Source: Lysobacterales bacterium
GTDB taxonomy: Bacteria; Pseudomonadota; Gammaproteobacteria; Xanthomonadales; Xanthomonadaceae
Assembly: GCA_015655355.1 (NCBI GenBank)
Contig: JAATFG010000073.1
Coordinates: 1 to 34,599, forward strand
Direction of reading: 5' to 3'
DNA: 34,599 nucleotides
The notes beneath the pieces were generated by a model, which ran no database searches, was not told the DNA's origin, and saw only the letters and a program-made list of their open reading frames with translations. The position numbers were made by a program, and so were the translations under genes. Of the stretch, positions 31,873 through 34,599 are shown one piece after another. How positions within the stretch are numbered: the first letter of the stretch is position 1; every line of letters starts with the position of its first letter.

Positions 31873-32802
31873 ATGGATCTCGAAGCCTGGTCGGCCCATC
31901 TCAAGGTGTTCGCGGACGCCACCCGCGTGCGCCTGCTGGCCTTGCTCGCGCGCGAGGAGCTGACCGTCGCCGAGCTGTCGGCGATCACCCAGCTCGCGCA
32001 GCCGCGCGTGTCCACGCATCTGGCCAAGTTGAAGGACGCCGCGCTGGTGCGCGACCGCCGCGCCGGCGTGTCCGCGTACTACCGTTTCGACGAGGACAAG
32101 CTCGACGCCGCGCAACGCAACCTGTGGCGCAGCCTGCGCGACGGCAGCAACGACCCGCTGCTCGACCAGGACGCCGAGCGCATCGCGCAGGTACTCGCCG
32201 CGCGCGCACAAAGCCAGAACTGGGCCGACAGCGTCGCCGGCGACATGGAGCGCCACTATTCGCCCGGCCGCACCTGGGAAGCGATGGCGCGCAGCGTGCT
32301 GCCGCTGTTCTCCACCGGCGACGTGCTCGACATCGCCAGCGGCGACGGCGTGCTGGCGGAGCTGTTGTCGCCGCACGCGAACCGCTACGTGTGCATCGAC
32401 ACCAGCGCGCGCGTGGTCGCCGCCGCCGGCGAACGCCTGCGCAAGTTCGGCAACGTCGAAGTGCGCGAAGGCGACATGCATGCCCTGCCCTTCAAGGACG
32501 CGAGCTTCGACCTGGTCGTGTTGATGCATGCGCTGACCTATTCGCAGAAGCCGGCGCAAGCGGTGGGCGAAGCGGCGCGCGTGCTGCGCAAGGGCGGGCG
32601 CCTGTTGTTGAGTTCTTTGGCCAGGCACGAACACCGCGCCGCGGTCGAAGCCTACGGCCACGTCAACCTCGGCTTTTCCGACAAGGAACTGCGCAAATTC
32701 GCCGAGAAAGCCGCGCTGGACGTCGCGAACCTCGACACCGTCACCCGCGAGCGGCGCCCGCCGCATTTCGAGGTGATTTCACTGATTGGAGTCAAACAAT
32801 GA
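31873..32802 (+). CDS. ArsR-type regulator fused to an SAM-dependent methyltransferase domain (SahR-like)
   Basis: A 309-residue two-domain protein. Residues 1-85 form an ArsR winged helix ([17 protein letters not shown], then [26 protein letters not shown]). The metal-binding ELCVCDL of classic ArsR is replaced by ELTVAEL, so it is not a metal sensor of that kind. Residues about 130-300 are a class I methyltransferase fold with DIASGDG (153-159) binding SAM or SAH. Regulators of this layout (SahR) respond to S-adenosylhomocysteine and control methionine-cycle genes. Here it overlaps metH (ATGA), and a perfect inverted repeat lies over its promoter. Whether the domain also methylates is unknown. 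Confidence 0.85.
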   Translation: MDLEAWSAHLKVFADATRVRLLALLAREELTVAELSAITQLAQPRVSTHLAKLKDAALVRDRRAGVSAYYRFDEDKLDAAQRNLWRSLRDGSNDPLLDQDAERIAQVLAARAQSQNWADSVAGDMERHYSPGRTWEAMARSVLPLFSTGDVLDIASGDGVLAELLSPHANRYVCIDTSARVVAAAGERLRKFGNVEVREGDMHALPFKDASFDLVVLMHALTYSQKPAQAVGEAARVLRKGGRLLLSSLARHEHRAAVEAYGHVNLGFSDKELRKFAEKAALDVANLDTVTRERRPPHFEVISLIGVKQ

Positions 32803-33881
32803 AAGAGTTGCCGTGGCTCGATCCGCAGCGCGCCGCAGCGCTGCTGCAAGCACTGCGCGAACGCATCCTGATCATCGATGGGGCGATGGGCACGATGATC
32901 CAGCGCCACGAGTTGCAGGAAGCCGACTATCGCGGCGCGCGTTTCGTCGAAGGCTTCGACGCGCAACATGCGCACGCCCACGGCGAAAATTGCGGCTGCG
33001 ACCTCAAAGGCAACAACGACCTGCTGCTGCTGACCCAGCCGCAAATCATCGCCGGCATCCATGCGCAATACCTCGAAGCCGGCGCGGACCTGATCGAAAC
33101 CAACACCTTCAATTCGACCAACGCGTCCCAGGCCGATTACCACCTCGAACACCTCGTCTACGAATTGAACAAGGCCGGCGCGAAACTGGCGCGCGAGTGC
33201 TGCGATGAAATCGAGAAGAAAACCCCGGACAAGCCGCGCTTCGTGATCGGCGTGCTCGGCCCGACCAGCCGCACCGCGAGCATCAGCCCGGACGTCAACG
33301 ATCCCGGCTTCCGCAACACCAGCTTCGACGAACTGCGCGAAACCTACAGGGAAGCGACGAACGGCCTGATCGACGGCGGCGCCGACATCGTGATGGTCGA
33401 GACCATCTTCGACACGCTCAACGCCAAGGCCGCGCTGTTCGCGATCGAAGAGGTTTTCGAGCAACGCGGCGCACGCCTGCCGGTGATGATTTCCGGCACG
33501 ATCACCGATGCCTCCGGGCGCACGCTGTCCGGGCAAACCGCCGAGGCGTTCTACACCTCGCTGATGCACGCGCGGCCACTGAGCATCGGCTTCAACTGCG
33601 CGCTCGGCGCCAAGGACATGCGCCCGCACGTGGAAACGCTGGCGCATGTCGCCGATGCCTACGTCAGCGCGCACCCGAACGCCGGCCTGCCCAACGCCTT
33701 CGGCGGCTACGACGAAACACCGCAAGACATGGCGGAAATCCTCAGGGAATTCGCCACCTCCGGCCTGCTCAACATCGTCGGCGGCTGTTGCGGGACCACG
33801 CCCGAACACATCAAGGCGATTGCCGAGGCGATGCAAGGCGTCAAGCCGCGCGTGCCGCTGGCATGCGAAAAAGCGGCGTAG
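32799..33881 (+). CDS. metH: Methionine synthase, homocysteine-binding module (separate gene)
   Basis: A 360-residue protein equal to the N-terminal homocysteine S-methyltransferase domain of cobalamin-dependent MetH. It has [11 protein letters not shown] (27-37), [14 protein letters not shown], and the zinc-binding cysteines in GFNCALG (Cys 267) and [10 protein letters not shown] (Cys 330 and 331). It takes up zinc-activated homocysteine and needs the cobalamin and folate modules encoded downstream. GGAG precedes the ATG, which overlaps the regulator stop. In E. coli these modules form one 1227-residue protein. The split layout is, to my knowledge, usual in Xanthomonadaceae. Confidence 0.93.
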   Translation: MKELPWLDPQRAAALLQALRERILIIDGAMGTMIQRHELQEADYRGARFVEGFDAQHAHAHGENCGCDLKGNNDLLLLTQPQIIAGIHAQYLEAGADLIETNTFNSTNASQADYHLEHLVYELNKAGAKLARECCDEIEKKTPDKPRFVIGVLGPTSRTASISPDVNDPGFRNTSFDELRETYREATNGLIDGGADIVMVETIFDTLNAKAALFAIEEVFEQRGARLPVMISGTITDASGRTLSGQTAEAFYTSLMHARPLSIGFNCALGAKDMRPHVETLAHVADAYVSAHPNAGLPNAFGGYDETPQDMAEILREFATSGLLNIVGGCCGTTPEHIKAIAEAMQGVKPRVPLACEKAA

Positions 33882-33966
33882 TCGTCATGCCGGCGAACGC
33901 CGGCCTCCAGCGACTTCAGCGCGAAATATCCAAGACACTGGATCCCGGCGTCCGCCGGGATGACGA
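33882..33966. repeat. GTCATCCCGGCGAAAGCCGGGA-type double-hairpin repeat, copy 2
   Basis: It starts immediately after the metH stop codon: TCGTCATGCCGGCGAACGCC, then CCAGCGACTT, then CACTGGATCCCGGCG...CGCCGGGATGACGA. It has the same two-hairpin plan and core as copy 1 at 8343-8420 and fills nearly the entire gap between the two methionine synthase genes. Confidence 0.78.
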
Positions 33967-33976
33967 GCAAAAGAAA

Positions 33977-34599
33977 ATGATGCAAGCCCGCCACACCCGC
34001 CTCTCCGGCCTCGAACCGCTGGTCGTCAGCCCCGACCTGCTGTTCGTCAACATCGGCGAGCGCACCAACGTCACCGGCTCGGCGCAGTTCCGCAAGCTGA
34101 TCAAGGAAGAGCGCTACGGCGAAGCGGTCGATGTCGCGCGCCAGCAGGTCGAAAGCGGCGCGCAGATCCTCGACATCAACATGGACGAAGGCCTGATCGA
34201 TTCGGAAAAGGCGATGCGCCGCTTCCTCAACCTGATCGCCTCCGAGCCGGACATCGCGCGTATCCCGGTGATGGTGGACAGCTCGAAATGGAGCGTGATC
34301 GAAGCCGGCCTGCAATGTTTGCAGGGCAAGGGCGTGGTCAATTCGATTTCGCTCAAGGAAGGCGAAGCGGCCTTCATCGAACACGCACGCAAAGTGCTGC
34401 GCTACGGCGCGGCGACGGTGGTGATGGCGTTCGACGAGAAAGGCCAGGCGGACACCAAGGAACGCAAGATCGAAATCTGCACGCGCGCCTACGACATCCT
34501 CGTCGGGCAAGTCGGCTTTCCGCCGGAAGACATCATCTTCGACCCCAACATCTTCGCCATCGCCACCGGCATCGAGGAGCACGACAACTACGCGGTCGA
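33977..34599 (+). CDS. metH: Methionine synthase, folate/cobalamin/activation part (cut by window edge)
   Basis: The first 207 codons of the second methionine synthase gene. Seen is the beginning of the pterin (methyltetrahydrofolate)-binding domain: [20 protein letters not shown], then [42 protein letters not shown] and NSISLKEGE, then FDEKGQADT and [11 protein letters not shown]. The cobalamin-binding and SAM-activation domains are expected beyond the right edge. The start is ATG 33977 or 33980. No clear ribosome site exists because the palindromic repeat ends just 10 bp upstream. It works with the homocysteine module upstream. Confidence 0.92.
   Translation, partial: MMQARHTRLSGLEPLVVSPDLLFVNIGERTNVTGSAQFRKLIKEERYGEAVDVARQQVESGAQILDINMDEGLIDSEKAMRRFLNLIASEPDIARIPVMVDSSKWSVIEAGLQCLQGKGVVNSISLKEGEAAFIEHARKVLRYGAATVVMAFDEKGQADTKERKIEICTRAYDILVGQVGFPPEDIIFDPNIFAIATGIEEHDNYAV

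Noticed and set aside
1-34599. CRISPR array, prophage or insertion sequence
   Set aside because: No regularly spaced repeats, transposase, integrase or phage structural genes were seen. The repeats found are short extragenic palindromes.

Overview
The window is a 34.6 kb piece of a high-GC gammaproteobacterial chromosome, most likely from the Xanthomonadales (Xanthomonadaceae/Rhodanobacteraceae). Four things point there. metH is split into two genes. The MetX-like acyltransferase matches the 370-residue serine O-succinyltransferase type of Xanthomonas. A DUF6116-type small membrane protein is present. Short extragenic palindromes of the TGTAG-N3-CGGGCTTGCCCG and GTCATCCCGGCGAAAGCCGGGA kinds recur. 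Apart from short palindromic repeats, no phage, insertion sequence, CRISPR array or antibiotic-resistance gene is visible. This is mostly core metabolism.

Layout. 1-1.5 kb: the minus-strand succinate dehydrogenase operon, headed by a small SDHAF4-like assembly factor, then sdhC, sdhD and the start of sdhA. 1.5-6.5 kb: ygfZ, a glycine-zipper lipoprotein, a small DUF6116 protein, a TatD nuclease, the tRNA t6A dehydratase tcdA, a membrane-anchored cytochrome c'-like protein, a second small lipoprotein and a cold-shock protein. 6.7-11 kb: a DUF456 membrane protein with outer membrane phospholipase A, a glutathione transferase, a VOC protein and class I fumarase. 11.2-16.1 kb: a dimethylarginine hydrolase-like enzyme, a DUF3224 protein with two plausible starts, an ABC exporter-type ATPase, a small secreted protein, and a divergent HxlR regulator/azoreductase pair. 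16.1-18.1 kb: an omega-amidase and its partner aminotransferase.

18.3-24.8 kb is a complete cytochrome c maturation operon (ccmABCDEFG-H-I), tightly packed with ATGA-type overlaps. It is followed by serine O-succinyltransferase and a cysteine dioxygenase-type enzyme (cysteine synthesis and breakdown side by side), tRNA-Leu(CAA), an RcnB-like histidine-rich protein and a GNAT acetyltransferase.

28-31.7 kb holds a TonB-dependent receptor and a secreted histidine acid phosphatase/phytase, preceded by 11-bp-spaced repeats resembling a response-regulator (Pho-like) site. 31.8 kb to the end is a methionine-cycle operon. It encodes an ArsR-type regulator fused to a methyltransferase domain (SahR-like), with a perfect inverted repeat over its promoter, then the two halves of cobalamin-dependent methionine synthase with a palindromic repeat between them.

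The observations most worth a second look are: stop codons provided by extragenic palindromes; C-terminal tails of CcmA and CcmE that look like translated repeats; a recurring leaderless promoter layout; a small terminated unit with a tRNA-3'-end-like segment between the phytase and the methionine operon; and the receptor/phytase pair with its upstream repeats. I did not find a clearly novel multi-gene system.
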